A DNA stretch of 64,000 nucleotides from Polytrichum commune (taxonomy: Eukaryota; Streptophyta; Polytrichopsida; Polytrichales; Polytrichaceae). Position numbers and translations under genes: made by a program. The stretch is from contig OX485806.1 in NCBI GenBank assembly GCA_950295325.1, forward strand, positions 18,104,001 through 18,168,000. The letters are read 5' to 3'. Under the pieces are notes generated by a model. It had not been told where the DNA came from, did no database searches, and saw nothing but the letters and a program-made list of their open reading frames with translations. Of this stretch, positions 1 to 12,211 are shown one piece after another; within the stretch, counting starts at the first letter, position 1, and the number at the start of each line of letters is the position of its first letter.

Positions 1-3000
1 TTTGCAGATCCCCGAGACTTTCATGCTCGAGAAACTGTGGATGAATACTTTTTGACCCAGGTTTGTGATAGACATTAGAAGGTGCAATAATTGCAAAGTC
101 GAGATTCTTAATCCTGCAAATACCTGGAGGTTTTCATTGAATTACTTAAGATTTATCGGAAGAGAGTAAGTGACACTGATGTGGAGCAAAGTTAGGGATA
201 TACCAAGTGTACATACCTGGATATTCTATTTCTGCAGATTTTGCAAATTGAATTATTTCTTCATTATGTTTCATTCCTTGCACAATTCAAGTCACAAAAA
301 ACCATCACTGATTGTTGAACCTCTTGTCTATCCCAGAAATTAATACTTGACAACTGAGACAAGATATGGTTTTGTATGACTGAAATGTAATGCAGGCTGA
401 GGGAGAAAATTCAAGAGCACGCGATGTGCTTCGACAAGCTCCGTTTCTAGTTCCTTTCAAGGACAGAGTGCGCATTTTCACAGTAAGTCACTCAATTTGT
501 TTATAATTGAAGATTTTGGAGGTAGCGGAGTCCTTTATTTATTGGATATAAGACATCATGTGTTGATGCCAACCTTATGTTCAGCTGTGTGCTCATACAT
601 GTACGCAGGAAGAGGCATTTACTGGTCAAAGCACCTGCCCAGAGGTCCTTATGAGGGTCTTTGAAGATTGTAATTTTGGTTTTGTGTGTGGTACTGACAA
701 TCACAATTTCAACCTGTAACATCATCCTTGGGTCTTTGACAGTCACAAATTGCAACAGCAAGGCAAGAAATTGGTCCTCATCATCATATGGCTTGGACCC
801 TCCGCATCAAAATCAGGAGGGATCACATCACTGAAGATGCATTCGCTCAGCTTAACAGTGTCCCTGAAGAGGCTCTGAAAGGCACGGTAATTGCTGGAAT
901 GCTGTGAAGTTATAAGCAGATGCAGTGTGTCTAGATCAGAGTGGATACGATCACTTATTTGCATGGTACTAGAGAGTTTATTTTTAAAAAAATTATTTAT
1001 TTTAAGCTTAATGTATGACAACGTGAAGTGCCTTGGTCTAGTTCTGGCATTTGGATTACTTTTCACTTAAGGAATAGCCAGTTGAGGATGCCTTTCTAGG
1101 TTTGTTGGGTCTTCTGATTGTTTGTTCTGAAGATATGTGTGAATTATATGTGCTGACACCTTTGCAATGAATCAACCTTGCTGTACACTCATGTCTGAGC
1201 GACCTTTTCTTCTTTGTGCTGTCAGGTTCGGGTTACGTTCGTGAATGAGTTAGGAGTTGAGGAAGCTGGTGTTGATGGTGGTGGCATATTCAAAGACTTT
1301 ATGGAGGGTATAACCAAAACAGGGTTTGATGTACAATATGGATTGTTTAAGGTACTCATCTCCATTTCTATACTATTGTTATATCATGTATCAATTTCCC
1401 TTAAAACGAATATTTCTGCCACCTACCTGTTCCAGTGGAGAAACTGCCAACCCGTTAACTAATTGTGTTTCTCTGCTCTCAGGTTCCTGTTGCACACTTC
1501 TCCTAGGACCTGGTCAGTAATGCTACAATCACTGGTTTATGCTTTATCCTAACGTCCTTTCTTTGCCACAGGAAACAGCAGACCACCTCTTGTATCCCAA
1601 TCCTGCCTCCCACATGGTTTCTGAAGAGCATCTCCAATATTTCGAGTTCTTTGGAAAAATTCTTGGAAAGGTATTGGTCATTCTCTCTACTCATGGTGCA
1701 TAAACTGGTTGCACTGAGACTTCCCTGAATAACTTGGGTTGAGATGAATGGTAATCTGTTTTTGTGTTTAGTACTTGAAAGTAAGACTTTGGGAAAGTGT
1801 TTCACAATTTGTGACACTAAGTGTCCATGGGGTATAGTTGGGTCTGAAGTGTCCCTTTTCTTAAAACTGAACAGATTTGTGATAAAATGTGCTTCGTGAT
1901 GCAGGCTATGTCAGAAGGTATCCTGGTGGATATTCCCTTTGCCACCTTTTTCCTAAGCAAGCTACGGAAGAAGTATGTTCAATCATCTTCATATAGGGGA
2001 CTGTATGTATATGCACTATTAGCAAGCTGCGCAAGCTTCCTGAGGCCTTAGATTCAGGGCTAGGCGGATCAATTTTGATTTGCAGATTGTCGCTGTTGTA
2101 TTACCTGTTGGTTGCAATCTGTTCGATTGGATATTTTGCTCTTGGGTACTTGTACATTGTGTGGCTTGTAACAGAAGCGTGTTTGGTGGTTGTTCAGGCA
2201 AAATTTCCTACATGATCTACCTTCTTTGGATCCAGTGCTTTATCAAAACCTGTTGTTTCTCAAGGTATGCTTTTATGTTCTGTGTATGAAACTTCTGGTG
2301 ACTTACTCTGCAGCTTCGTGGTAAGGATGTGTTTTTTTACCACTAGATCTAACAGCTGTGAAATTCAAGGAGCCTGAAGAGCTCAGTGACAATGTGACCC
2401 TTTCTCCTATCTGTGCCTCATTGTAGATAGAGATTCGAGCATTGTAGTTTTCCACATAGACAATGCCCAATGTTTAATTAAAGTGCCCAGATTGTATTTG
2501 CGATTGTGACAATGGAGTTAAAAAGTCACATTGATGTTTTGGGAGGACTGAGCCCTTTATACTTTTATGGCACTTTTATAGGAAGGAAGGTGGTATACTT
2601 TTGCATACAAGCCAAGGGTCAGGGTGGCCAGTTCTCAATATCTACTATGTATGTGATGGAAGGTGGTACTCAGTTGAGAACTGGCTAGCCTGACCCTTGA
2701 ATGCTATTGCAGTTTGGAAATTTTGATTTTGCTCTGCAAAGGCAACATCTTGTCCTCACATTAGCACTGATTGTGGTGTATGAATTGGTGTTTCTCAACA
2801 GCACTATGATGGAGACTTGTCCCATCTTGCTGTTTATTTTGTGGTCATGGACAATGAGTATGGCGAACAAAGTGAGGTGGAGCTCCTCCCTGGTGGAAAG
2901 GACATTCAAGTCACAAATGCGAATGTTATTAAATACATTCACTTAGTAGCAAATCATCGACTCAATACTCAGGTGAGATTACTCCTTCACTTGCGGAGTT

Positions 3001-4978
3001 TTTTTTTTTTGAATGTTTGTAGCTTAAGGATATGTAAGACAATATCTTCTATCTGATTCTTGGTGAAGGTGTGTAACACAAATAGTTTATATATTAGAGC
3101 TGCACTAGATGCCCTTTTAACCCTCACTATGTTATTTGGAAGCACAGATCAAGCAACAAAGTCGACATTTCCTGCGTGGATTCCAGCAAATAATCAAAGC
3201 AGATTGGATTGACATGTTCAATGAACATGAAATTCAGGTTTAATTTCTCAACTTACAGCATAGCCTCTTTGTTGTAAGAACTTCATCAAGGGTATCCCTC
3301 ATTCCTGCTCCTATTGTACTATTCTGCTGACATGTAAACTGGCTTGTCTGATCATGTTTTGCTTAGTGTCTAAGCTATTGCGTTCTGGTCCTTTAGATCC
3401 TTATTTCAGGCTCACAGGAAGGCATGGATGTGGACGACTTACGAAATAATGCACATTATACTGGTGGCTATGATGAGGTCAGTTAACCTTTACAAATGTT
3501 TCAGGATTCCTTCTTCACTTGGAGACAACAGTGCATAAACTCGCAATACGTGTAGATAGAGGACTTTTCCTTTCACAGGCATTTATTTGAGCGAGTATAG
3601 TTTCTAAGATCTAACTTCAATATGTATCATGGAACTGAGGAATCTGAGTTTCTGTGTGGCTTATGCAGAACCATCCGGTTATTGAAATGTTTTGGGAAGT
3701 TGTGCAAAAGCTAGACTCAGCTTTGCAAGAGAAATTCCTTAAGTGAGTAGATTCAAACCTTTTTGAAGATTTATCTTCTTTTGCATCTTTCATCTCCTCC
3801 TTCTGTTCAAGTGCCCTTACTATTTTCAGTACCTTGGTATCCTTGAAGTTCGTTATCCCTCATTACAATTGCAATTGCAGTAGTCATAAACTACAAGGCT
3901 ATTCCATTCCATATGGAATGTCATTTAATCTTCCTTTCATACCTGAATGGGTATTCATCATTCAAGGGTAAAGAATAATAGGACTTAAGGTGTTGACTAC
4001 TTTGTGATTTGCCTAGCTGATATTTTGTTTATGTTGTTCAGGTTTGTCACAGGTTGCTCTCGTGGACCACTTCTTGGTTTTAAGCACTTGGAACCACAGT
4101 TTTGTATACAAAGGTATGTGCTTCCAATTTCATTCTGTGTTTCTTACATGCATAATTTGAACGGAATGGATAGTATGATTCTGGCAATGAACCACACCTC
4201 ACTCCTTTCTGCTTTTACTACTTCCTCTCCACTTCTGGGAGTTCTTATTGCAGAACATGTGCCCTTTGTAGATCCTTCTTGTTCACCACTGATGCAATCT
4301 AAAATTATCATTAATCAATATATTGTCCTTTTTCAAATTTGTAGAGTGGCTCTTTGGAGCTTCTTATAGGTGTTGTCTACCCATTGATTTCCCTTGGTGT
4401 TCATTGGCTTTTCCCTTGTTTAATGTGTTAGTGCCTTGAATTTCCTGTGGTCTAATCTTAGGACTAGATGAGCCGGTTAATGTCCAACCAAGCAAAGGGA
4501 ACAGTTCACTTTGATGAAATTTGTTGGTCATATGTAGAGCTGCTTCTGCACCCGACGATCAATCAGCTGAAACACTGGATCGGTTACCAACATCAGCAAC
4601 CTGTATGAACCTCCTGAAGCTTCCACCTTACAAAAGGTGAGCTCCTTGTTTGCATCATAGCTCAGCTTCTAGTTCTTGCCATTGGCATCCGTTCGCAGTT
4701 TTTGTGAAGCTTTGTCCGCCCCATAAGGTAAGTGAGCCTAATTTGGTTACTGTATCCTAATCAGGCACTTATGTGTAAGTGGTGTGTTGTTAGGTGAGGA
4801 TCTGAGTTTGAATTCCACAAAGATATGTGTCTTCAAGAGTTGTGTGCTCTCTTTTGGGTAGATTGCCTGCAGATCAAACTCAATTGCCTGATATTGAATT
4901 TGTCTGTGCAGCAAAGAGATCATCCATGAGAAGCTTCTGTATGCTATTACTGCAGGAGCTGGTTTTGATCTCAGTTAG
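1..4978 (+). CDS. UPL7: UPL7-like HECT E3 ubiquitin ligase, C-terminal half (partial at 5' end)
   Basis: HECT ligases take ubiquitin from an E2 onto a catalytic Cys and pass it to a substrate Lys. Exons read as 1-60, 396-482, 743-886, 1226-1351, 1572-1670, 1905-1972, 2198-2264, 2802-2972, 3148-3237, 3397-3477, 3669-3742, 4042-4113, 4538-4636 and 4912-4978. All have GT-AG borders and matching phases and give about 434 codons with no break. The HECT lobe is visible throughout: VDGGGIFKDF, ILVDIPFATFFLSK, NEYGEQ, LLPGG, NHRLN, HFLRGFQQII, FVTGCSRGPLLGF, then the catalytic loop TSATCMNLLKLPPY with Cys at 4602-4604. The protein ends GAGFDLS. The ending and the HECT wording match plant UPL7 rather than UPL1-5 from memory. 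The N-terminal part, including any IQ motif, lies before the window. Paralogue assignment is inference; HECT identity is very secure. Confidence 0.95.
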
Positions 4979-6866
4979 GTAGCACCTGGACTGATTTCAA
5001 TGTGATTTGAAAAAATGAGCTTGATGGCGCCTCTGAAGCTCACCACTTGCCTTGACCTTAGAGAAGAGGATGTGTACCACCACAGCTCCGATTTTTTTCT
5101 GGTTTCCTTTCAGAACATCATATATACCCTCTCTAGTTAGCTGTAACAACTCGCAACCCTAAATTAGGTCTTGGACACATGGTTCAAGTTCAGATACGGA
5201 TGATGAGCGTCTATTTTCTAATCAGGTAAATACTTGATGTTCGAGAAAGTAATTAGTTACGCGTGGAGGAAAACAACTCACTAATCAGGAGTGCTTATGT
5301 GAAAAATGTCAAATATTCCACTCCTGTGATTCTAGTCTTGTAGATAACACCCATCAATATCAATGTGATCACTTCAATTGCCACCCTGTTATCAAGGTCA
5401 ACATTGCCTGGCTGTAAATTTGCAGTTGTTATGTCATGTCATTCATGGACGAAGTATGTGGGGAGCCTCATTGCTTGTTTCTGTCTGTATGTTACTCACA
5501 AGTCTTTCAAGTCGTAGATGTAATTTGCATCCAAATGTTCAATTTTCTGAGTTCAATGCTCCATGAGATAGCTTTAAAATCAACTGAGAGTTGTTCTACA
5601 TAAAATGCATTAAGCTTCCATCTATGCATTGTAGTCTTGTAAGTTCTCAAGTTGAAAGCTCAAGTATGAAGTGGACTTGAGTGAACAAGCATGTGTAAGA
5701 GGCTCCCTGCTAATGAGAAGGCTCCGCTCCTTTGCGCTCTCAATTTCTTTAAGCTAAAGAGTGCCTCACGAAGGTTGCCTAAGAATATGTTGTGGACTTT
5801 CCAAAGCCAATGGACCTTTGAGCATACTATGATCATAAATTCTCATTTGTTTTTAGTGCCAATCCCCATTCATATCTTACTTTGAGCATGGCCACTGGAC
5901 ACTTGTAGTGAGCTGAAGAATTCATGCTCTCAATAGTTTGAGCTCCAGTGAAAGTTTGTCACATCCAAGTCTCGGATGTTTGGTAAGTTCTAATTATAAT
6001 ATGAGAATGAAAGACTTTGTGGTCTTGTCCTTGAGCCTGACAAGTCAAGACTTACCAAACATCTTCATAAACTTCATCCCTTTGCCATTGTTCAACATCT
6101 TGACCAATAGACAAACATTATAGAGGGGGTGGCGTCTAATAAAAGACATCTTCACATACCTCTCTTACGATTGTCAATCAGGGAATTGGAGCCTACTCAG
6201 TATTGTATTGGCTCCAAGTCCAGCAAGGTGTCATATATTATTCTGGGCAACATGGGTAAAAGGCCTCCCTATATTCAATGCCCTCACAAAATTCTCATTC
6301 CAAATCGAAGAGCTTTGAGGGCAGACTAAATCCCACAAGGTGGTGTTCAATTATACAACTGGTGGTGGGCCTTGTTGTGGTGCCTTTAGAATTTCATTGT
6401 CCTAGTATTATTGAAGGAGTTCAGTTACGTCATTTCGACCTCCCCGCCATAGAAGACAAGCAAAGAAAGAAAACAAAAGAAAAACCAAAGTTAGATAACG
6501 TGTCATAAATTTGAGCCCACTGGCCCTACCCTACTCAAGAGTTCTCTTGGTGCATGATGGGGTTTACTGTCTACCTTTCATTACGTGGGTTCTTGTTTGT
6601 AAAAGTTATGTTATTTTAATATCCGTTTACTTGGGGGGGGGGGGTTACATGTTCTTGTTTGTTGTTGAGTTTTCTCTTATCAAGCACAAGTTATGTGAGA
6701 TCTTTGATGGCTATTTGGTGGATAGTTTTCATTGTTTATTTGATTAGTGATGTGAGGATATGTAGGTTTTCAAGGAGTTTAAGGCTTCTTGTGTATATGG
6801 CTCCCCTTACTCTTGTAGTGATAACTAAGAGGGGTTTGACTTTCCAGCCTTGTGCTTTTATTGCTT
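4979..6866. other. 3' flank of the HECT gene and unannotated intergenic DNA
   Basis: The first few hundred bases should be the 3' UTR of the ligase gene. No further exon with conserved coding character is seen. A short inverted repeat (GATGTTTGGTAAGT near 5968 and its complement near 6050) could fold. A 12-base G run lies at 6633-6644. Confidence 0.5.
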
Positions 6867-7336
6867 TTAACAATAGGTTGTACCTGTCGTTTGTATGGCT
6901 TGGACAAGGAATCCATCATGGGTGAAGGTGATTTGCCAACGGCTGTTAATTGCTAGAGAGTAAGCCATGTTGTTTCCTTTGATTCTTGTGTGATGATGAA
7001 GTTGGTTCTCTAGTGTAGGCTGACTAGGTAGTGGTCGGAATTTTGGTTGAGGTTGAGTTATGTTTCGCATATTGCTAAGGTGTCTTGGTTGGTGTAGAAG
7101 CTATTTATGTGGCTCGTTGAGGTGTAATTTTGTCTGTCTTGTCTAGTAAACTTCGCGAGGTTGCAAATGGGGTGGAGGACTATGCTACTTGTGAATGAGT
7201 GCCAATGACAATTGTCCATTGTCGGAGGGTGTGTGAGGCCATTTAGGGTTCGTCCTATGAAGTGGATGTGCTTGTTGAAGTCACCATTTAGGAATATGGT
7301 GTTTGTTGGGTTTTTTCTATGGCTTTTGTAATCCAA
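6867..7336 (-). pseudogene. Possible LINE endonuclease-domain remnant
   Basis: On the minus strand two adjoining frames translate into a segment containing IFLNGDFNKH followed by Asn/His-rich text. This resembles the GDFN motif of the apurinic-like endonuclease of plant LINE retrotransposons, which nicks target DNA before reverse transcription. No reverse transcriptase is recognisable next to it and the frame breaks near 7060-7070, so it would be a dead fragment. The resemblance is short and could be chance. Confidence 0.3.
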
Positions 7337-9061
7337 ATTTTTTAGCCCTCATCTTTTCTTTTCTTTTTGTCTTGAGGTATATATCATTCACTAAAAGATC
7401 AATGATAGAGTGTAAAAAGAGCTATTAGGTGAGAATAAGAACTAGTAGGTAGATTAAAATGGTTATAGCCACTTGTGCGTGAACCACTAAGCACCCCTAC
7501 AAGAAGGCAAGAGGCAGCTCAAAGAGTGTAAGGTAGCTCAAGAGAGCATGAGAGAATAGTCTTTGATTTTGAAGGTGCTAAAACAACATAGAGGCTATAG
7601 GCCATGATTAAGAGTAAATTATGAATCTTCATCCCCAATGGTTGGATGATTGGAAGATAGGCATAGCAATGAGTTGGTGGACAATGCTCGTGAGAGGATT
7701 GTTGAGTGGGTTATAGTCAATTTTTTTGATTACCTATGGTAGGTGACGACCTTTAAACTATTTACAAAATATAGCCAATTAATAAAAAATCAAGGATATG
7801 CATGTATTTATAATGTGCTTACCTGAATATGTGAATTGATGTGCCATTTGAAAGAGTGACCTTGCAGAGAGGTTGTAAAAACGTAAGAGCGTTATCATTG
7901 CAAAAGCCAAACTAAGCATATTTGTGAAAGAAGGTTTGATGCACAAGAATAACTTAAGCAAGAGGAAGAGGGAGTAAAGACTTGAAGATTAAGGAGTGAG
8001 TGAGTAGTGTTTGTGCTCAGAGTTGAGCGATCGCAGTTAAGCACCCTAAAGCGTGATTTTGAATGACGATAAATGAATTAGGGAGATGATTTTATAGCTA
8101 GAGAGGTGAAGTGCAATCAAAAGGCTATAGTCCTTGGGTAGCAGCGAGAACGTCTATTCGCACATCAAGGAGTCATTTCACCAACCCACCAACTTGTAGT
8201 AATCATAGGTTGTTTTGACAAGCAACAAAAGCAAGTTATACTCACATAATTGTAGTCATACTCTAAGGCTGAAACATGTATGACATTTCATTATCTGTAA
8301 TGATGGCTTTGTGCATGAACTTTGATGAGATGTGATCATAGCAATACTCGTATCTTGCAAGTTGTTGGCCTCTTGTCTTTTCATGGAAATTAAATCGAAG
8401 AATGACCCAAATATACACTATCAAAATTCGCCCTTTTCATTGCCACAATACTTGCACCCCCTTCACTTCAACATTTCACCTCTCCCACTCCAACAACTTC
8501 CAAGCCTTTAAGTTTTGCATACTACTAACATACCTCACTGTGCAAAATTTTAATTCAAGAAGTTTTCCAACAATAATCAATAACATAGAAACTCATCACT
8601 CAAAAAATTGTCTTTTTTATAAACTAAAGTAAGAAATACAAGTTAGGCACATAGTGCATGTCCTCTTTTCTACAAGTAACCTTAGCACCCTTCAACACCA
8701 AAAGCACTTAGAAGCATGTAGAAACACCCTCACACTTTTTTAATTGAAACCAAATGCACACTAACACAAATGCCCAACTCCCCAACCTTCAATCCCACAG
8801 CCGTAACTTAAGAATGGTGCAATAGAAGCCACAACTCATTCGGTCCGATGAGAAGCTTCCACATTTGGTCCAATAGATTCCTCCTCAATCAATCCAACCA
8901 CATGCAAATTCATTCAACCAAATCCACCCAGAGGTCCCTCTAATGACCCAATATCAACTAACATAACTAAACCATGAACAAAAATAACACCATACAAATA
9001 TCAATCCAAAAATGCATTCTTAAACTAATGCCATGATCAATAAGTCCAGCCCAAACCCGGG
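7337..9061. other. Intergenic, nothing recognised
   Basis: AT-rich DNA with frequent stops on both strands. The 76-codon open frame at 8402-8632 has low-complexity composition and no family signature. Confidence 0.5.
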
Positions 9062-9505
9062 GTTGGACTCTTCATACCACGTACGAACTAATTAACATGA
9101 GTGTAGAAAAGGGGTATTATTTGAAGCATCAGCGTACACAATTTACATAAGAGAGAGAGGCTATTTGAAGTGAAGGTAATGTACAAAAAGGGGGACCTAA
9201 GGTGCAGAGCAAAAATTAATAATAAATGTGGTCGTTTCATTCATTCTTGTCATGTGGTAATGGTCCCAAATGACTACCATGTTGGTTCTTGTATGATTTT
9301 GAATTTGTCATGAAGGTTTATTCATTTCACGACTTATTTTTGTTGTATGTACTAGAGGCATTTATCACATTCTATTGAAAAGCTTAGTATAATCACATGA
9401 GCCTATTTTCTAGCCAACCTTCAGTACGTATACAATCATTTTATTCTTTATAAATTTCTCGTATGTAAAGGGTTTTAATTCATTATCACCCACGCACGTC
9501 ATTTA
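9062..9505 (+). repeat. Dispersed repeat family L, copy 1
   Basis: Begins GGACTCTTCATACCAC and shares ordered blocks with 25855-26503 and 49195-49815 and, for the 3' half, 20965-21225. Shared blocks include GGGTATTATTTGA, the CATATGGT/ATGACTACCATG region, GTAGGCATTTATCA-like text and TCATTTAGGTT near the end. All copies are on the plus strand and strongly diverged. No terminal inverted repeats are seen. It could be an old solo LTR, but no TG...CA ends were established. Confidence 0.55.
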
Positions 9506-9582
9506 GGTTCTAATAAGAAGTCTACCCCCTAGGAGCCCAAACCTTCCACATTTGCACAATGATTGGAGCAAAAAGGTTTTTA

Positions 9583-9722
9583 TGGGTTGGGGCGAAACAA
9601 CCCGTACATTAGTTCCTTGGAGGCAGGGCTGCAGTCATCCAACAAGGAACCAGTGTATGGGTTGGTTTGCCCTTCCTGTTTGTATGGCCGACAACCCACA
9701 ACCCTTCAGTTGAAGGGTTGGT
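9583..9722. repeat. Nested imperfect hairpins
   Basis: An arm at about 9590-9623 (GGGCGAAACAACCCGTACAT...) is complementary, with mismatches, to about 9646-9680. Directly after it lies a shorter hairpin, AACCCTTCAGTTGAAGGGTT, at about 9700-9719. The arrangement looks like the core of a foldback or MITE, but no target duplication was found. Confidence 0.5.
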
Positions 9723-10238
9723 TCAAATCCAAGACATCAATCTAAGAATGTAGAAATGAAATACAAAACTCATATTAAACTTGTGCATGAATTATATGGT
9801 AGATGTTTCCAGTACAATGTGAAGAATTAAGAATCAATCATCTACCTCCACTTCTTGCAGTGACAATTGCCCTACACTTGTTGATTCTTGTGGTGGGCAG
9901 ATTGTATCGAGGACTTCAAATGACATCGTCATTTTCAATTTAGGGTTGCGTTTTAAAGGGTTGTTTTGACAGAGGTATATTTTGAAGGGCCAAATCGCGT
10001 TTGAAGGGCATTGAAGACTTCAAACTTGAACACTGGAACCAGTGCATCTTCATTTGCCGGTAGAAGGTCTATGACTCTACAATAAGCTCTCTCTATGGTT
10101 GGCTAAAGTCCTCTCCGGATCAAAGGTGCATGGTACAAATAAGGATGTCCAAAGAGCAAGGTCTAGTGAGTTAAGTTAGAGAAGTATACACACGCCTTCT
10201 TTGTCACACTCGCTCAAAGTTGCCGTGTCCGTTCTTAG

Positions 10239-10582
10239 CTCGGGGGGGGGGGGGGGGGCAGTGTGTTAAGGATATAGGCGCGAACAACCACTATTTTATA
10301 GGGGGGTATTACTTTCAATTCTCTTCTTTTTTCCACATGCTATCATTATGTAAATTTCTACTTTGGGTTAATAGAAAAATGGCTTGCATTACTTATAATT
10401 CCAAATTACCTATTATTCCATACCCTATAGTACTTTAAAGATGTCCAGTGCCATTTTTGATACCCTATATTACTCTTAAGTCCATTTATAATTTTTAGCC
10501 CCCATGTTTTTTAAATACCCTATCATTTGTTCGCACGTATATTGCTACTCCAACCAATGACTACCCCCCCCCCCCCCCCGAG
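10239..10582. mobile_element. hAT-like MITE with poly-G/poly-C ends, copy 1
   Basis: A 344-bp non-coding element starts CTC followed by about 18 G and ends with about 17 C followed by GAG, so the termini are inverted repeats of each other. It is flanked by a perfect 8-bp direct repeat GTTCTTAG at 10231-10238 and 10583-10590. A near-identical copy in the opposite orientation is at 61821-62169 with a different perfect 8-bp duplication. Eight-bp target duplications are typical of hAT elements. Superfamily is inference from duplication length, because the termini do not begin with the usual CAGGG/TAGGG. Confidence 0.88.
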
Positions 10583-10590
10583 GTTCTTAG

Positions 10591-11724
10591 AGAAATTGGT
10601 GCAAATTCGGTTGATTAATAGCAAACATAGTTGTCTAAATGTTGAGATCAAAGCCGGTAATGGTGGGCCATACCCCATGGTTATAGCCATACAAACCTTC
10701 TTGCTCCGTATAGTTATAAGGGCTTCTTCTTTTTGAGTGGAGTGTTGGTTCTTTTGTAGGGACGGTGTCAGTAGAGAGCAAGGTTGGTTTGGGAGAAAAA
10801 TGGGGGCAATTTTGGAAGCCATTTGCAATGGAAAAAGTGTGGGTCTAGGGAGGGATTTAAGTAGCCACAGATAAGCGATTTCAAGTATTGTAGTATGTTC
10901 AATATCATGTGAAATTCGTGTCATGTCTCAGCCAATTTGCTAAGCCAATTTGCATATCATCAATCCATGTGGACGTATAAATAGTCTAAATGAACCAAAG
11001 GGTGGGGTTTTACCCTTAAATGCTTTTGCAACCCAAAATGACTCGCCACCTAACATTTCGATGGGGTTTGCGACCCACTAGATGGCAATCTACGTGGATG
11101 GAAGGTATCTACTGGTGTAGGGTGGTGCCCACTACCATGTGGAAGGGAAAATAAGATAATAAAACCCTTATACTCTAAGCATGTAGGATTTTTTGTTAGG
11201 TTGGCGTTGCTTGTTTTGGGAGGTAATTCCATGTGTTGCCCGAATGTAAGAGCCAACTTTTAGGAGCCAATATCTTTCACATATGATGCCCAATTTGGGC
11301 AGGGTTTTCCCCTTAAAGCAAGGTGATGGTTGTGCACAACTTGATCAAATGGATTTGGATTAAAATTAATTAATAATGATTAAAATCTTTAAAAAAATGC
11401 ACATGTTGCTTTCTCCATGAAAAAAGGAAAATCTCCCCAAAATGACCTCATGTGGCCCCTCCAACTTTGAGGGTGACGGACTTCATCTAAATTTGCTAAA
11501 AAAACCCAAATTTTTGGAAGTAGCTCAGTTGTCATCCACATAACATATCATGGCAAGATTGCCCACTTTCTAAAATGTGTGGCATGATTGAAATAGTCAT
11601 GAAATAAAATATTCAATCAATGTCTTTGGTTGCCCCATGAAGGAAGGACATATTCATATGTCAATCTAACCTAGCAATGTGGTCCGATTGACTTCAAATT
11701 TTCTCAACAAGAATATATGTTAGT
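10591..11724. other. Intergenic, nothing recognised
   Basis: No coding exon, RNA gene or repeat with clear termini was identified. Minus-strand open frames over 10523-10924 and 11050-11256 are simple chance frames; the first runs into the MITE. Confidence 0.5.
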
Positions 11725-12211
11725 CTAAGGTAGATGAGGCTAATGTGGACAACTCTAGCTCTATGGAATCATCTAGCCGATGGATTTGAGCATGAGAAGG
11801 TTGAGCACGTTAGCAACTGCAAATCAATACGAAAGAATTTGAAATCACTGAAATCAGAGTTGGGGAAGATGTTGATCTAGGCTCCAAAGATTATCTACTT
11901 CCCAATGTGGTGTTATAGGGGGAAATCTTTTATTGTTCAATGTTGTGGAAGTGGACAACATCATTAGCAAGTTCTACATGGGTCATTTGCCAATGAAAAC
12001 CAAGTTTAATGCCAATATTGGCTATGTCATGTCTCCAAAGTGGCACGCAAAGTGGTCACATGTAAGATAAAATGTTGTTGAATTGTTTTTCCATCACAAG
12101 ATACCCACAATACAAGTTGGCTAGCACCTCACAACCACATGCCACCTCCTAATTTGTCCAAGTTGTTGCCTCTTATTTTGCCCACCTCATGCACAAAAAT
12201 AAAGCATATTA

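Noticed and set aside
4004..4369. 121-codon plus-strand open frame
   Set aside because: Only 4042-4113 is a real exon of the HECT gene; the rest is intron read-through.
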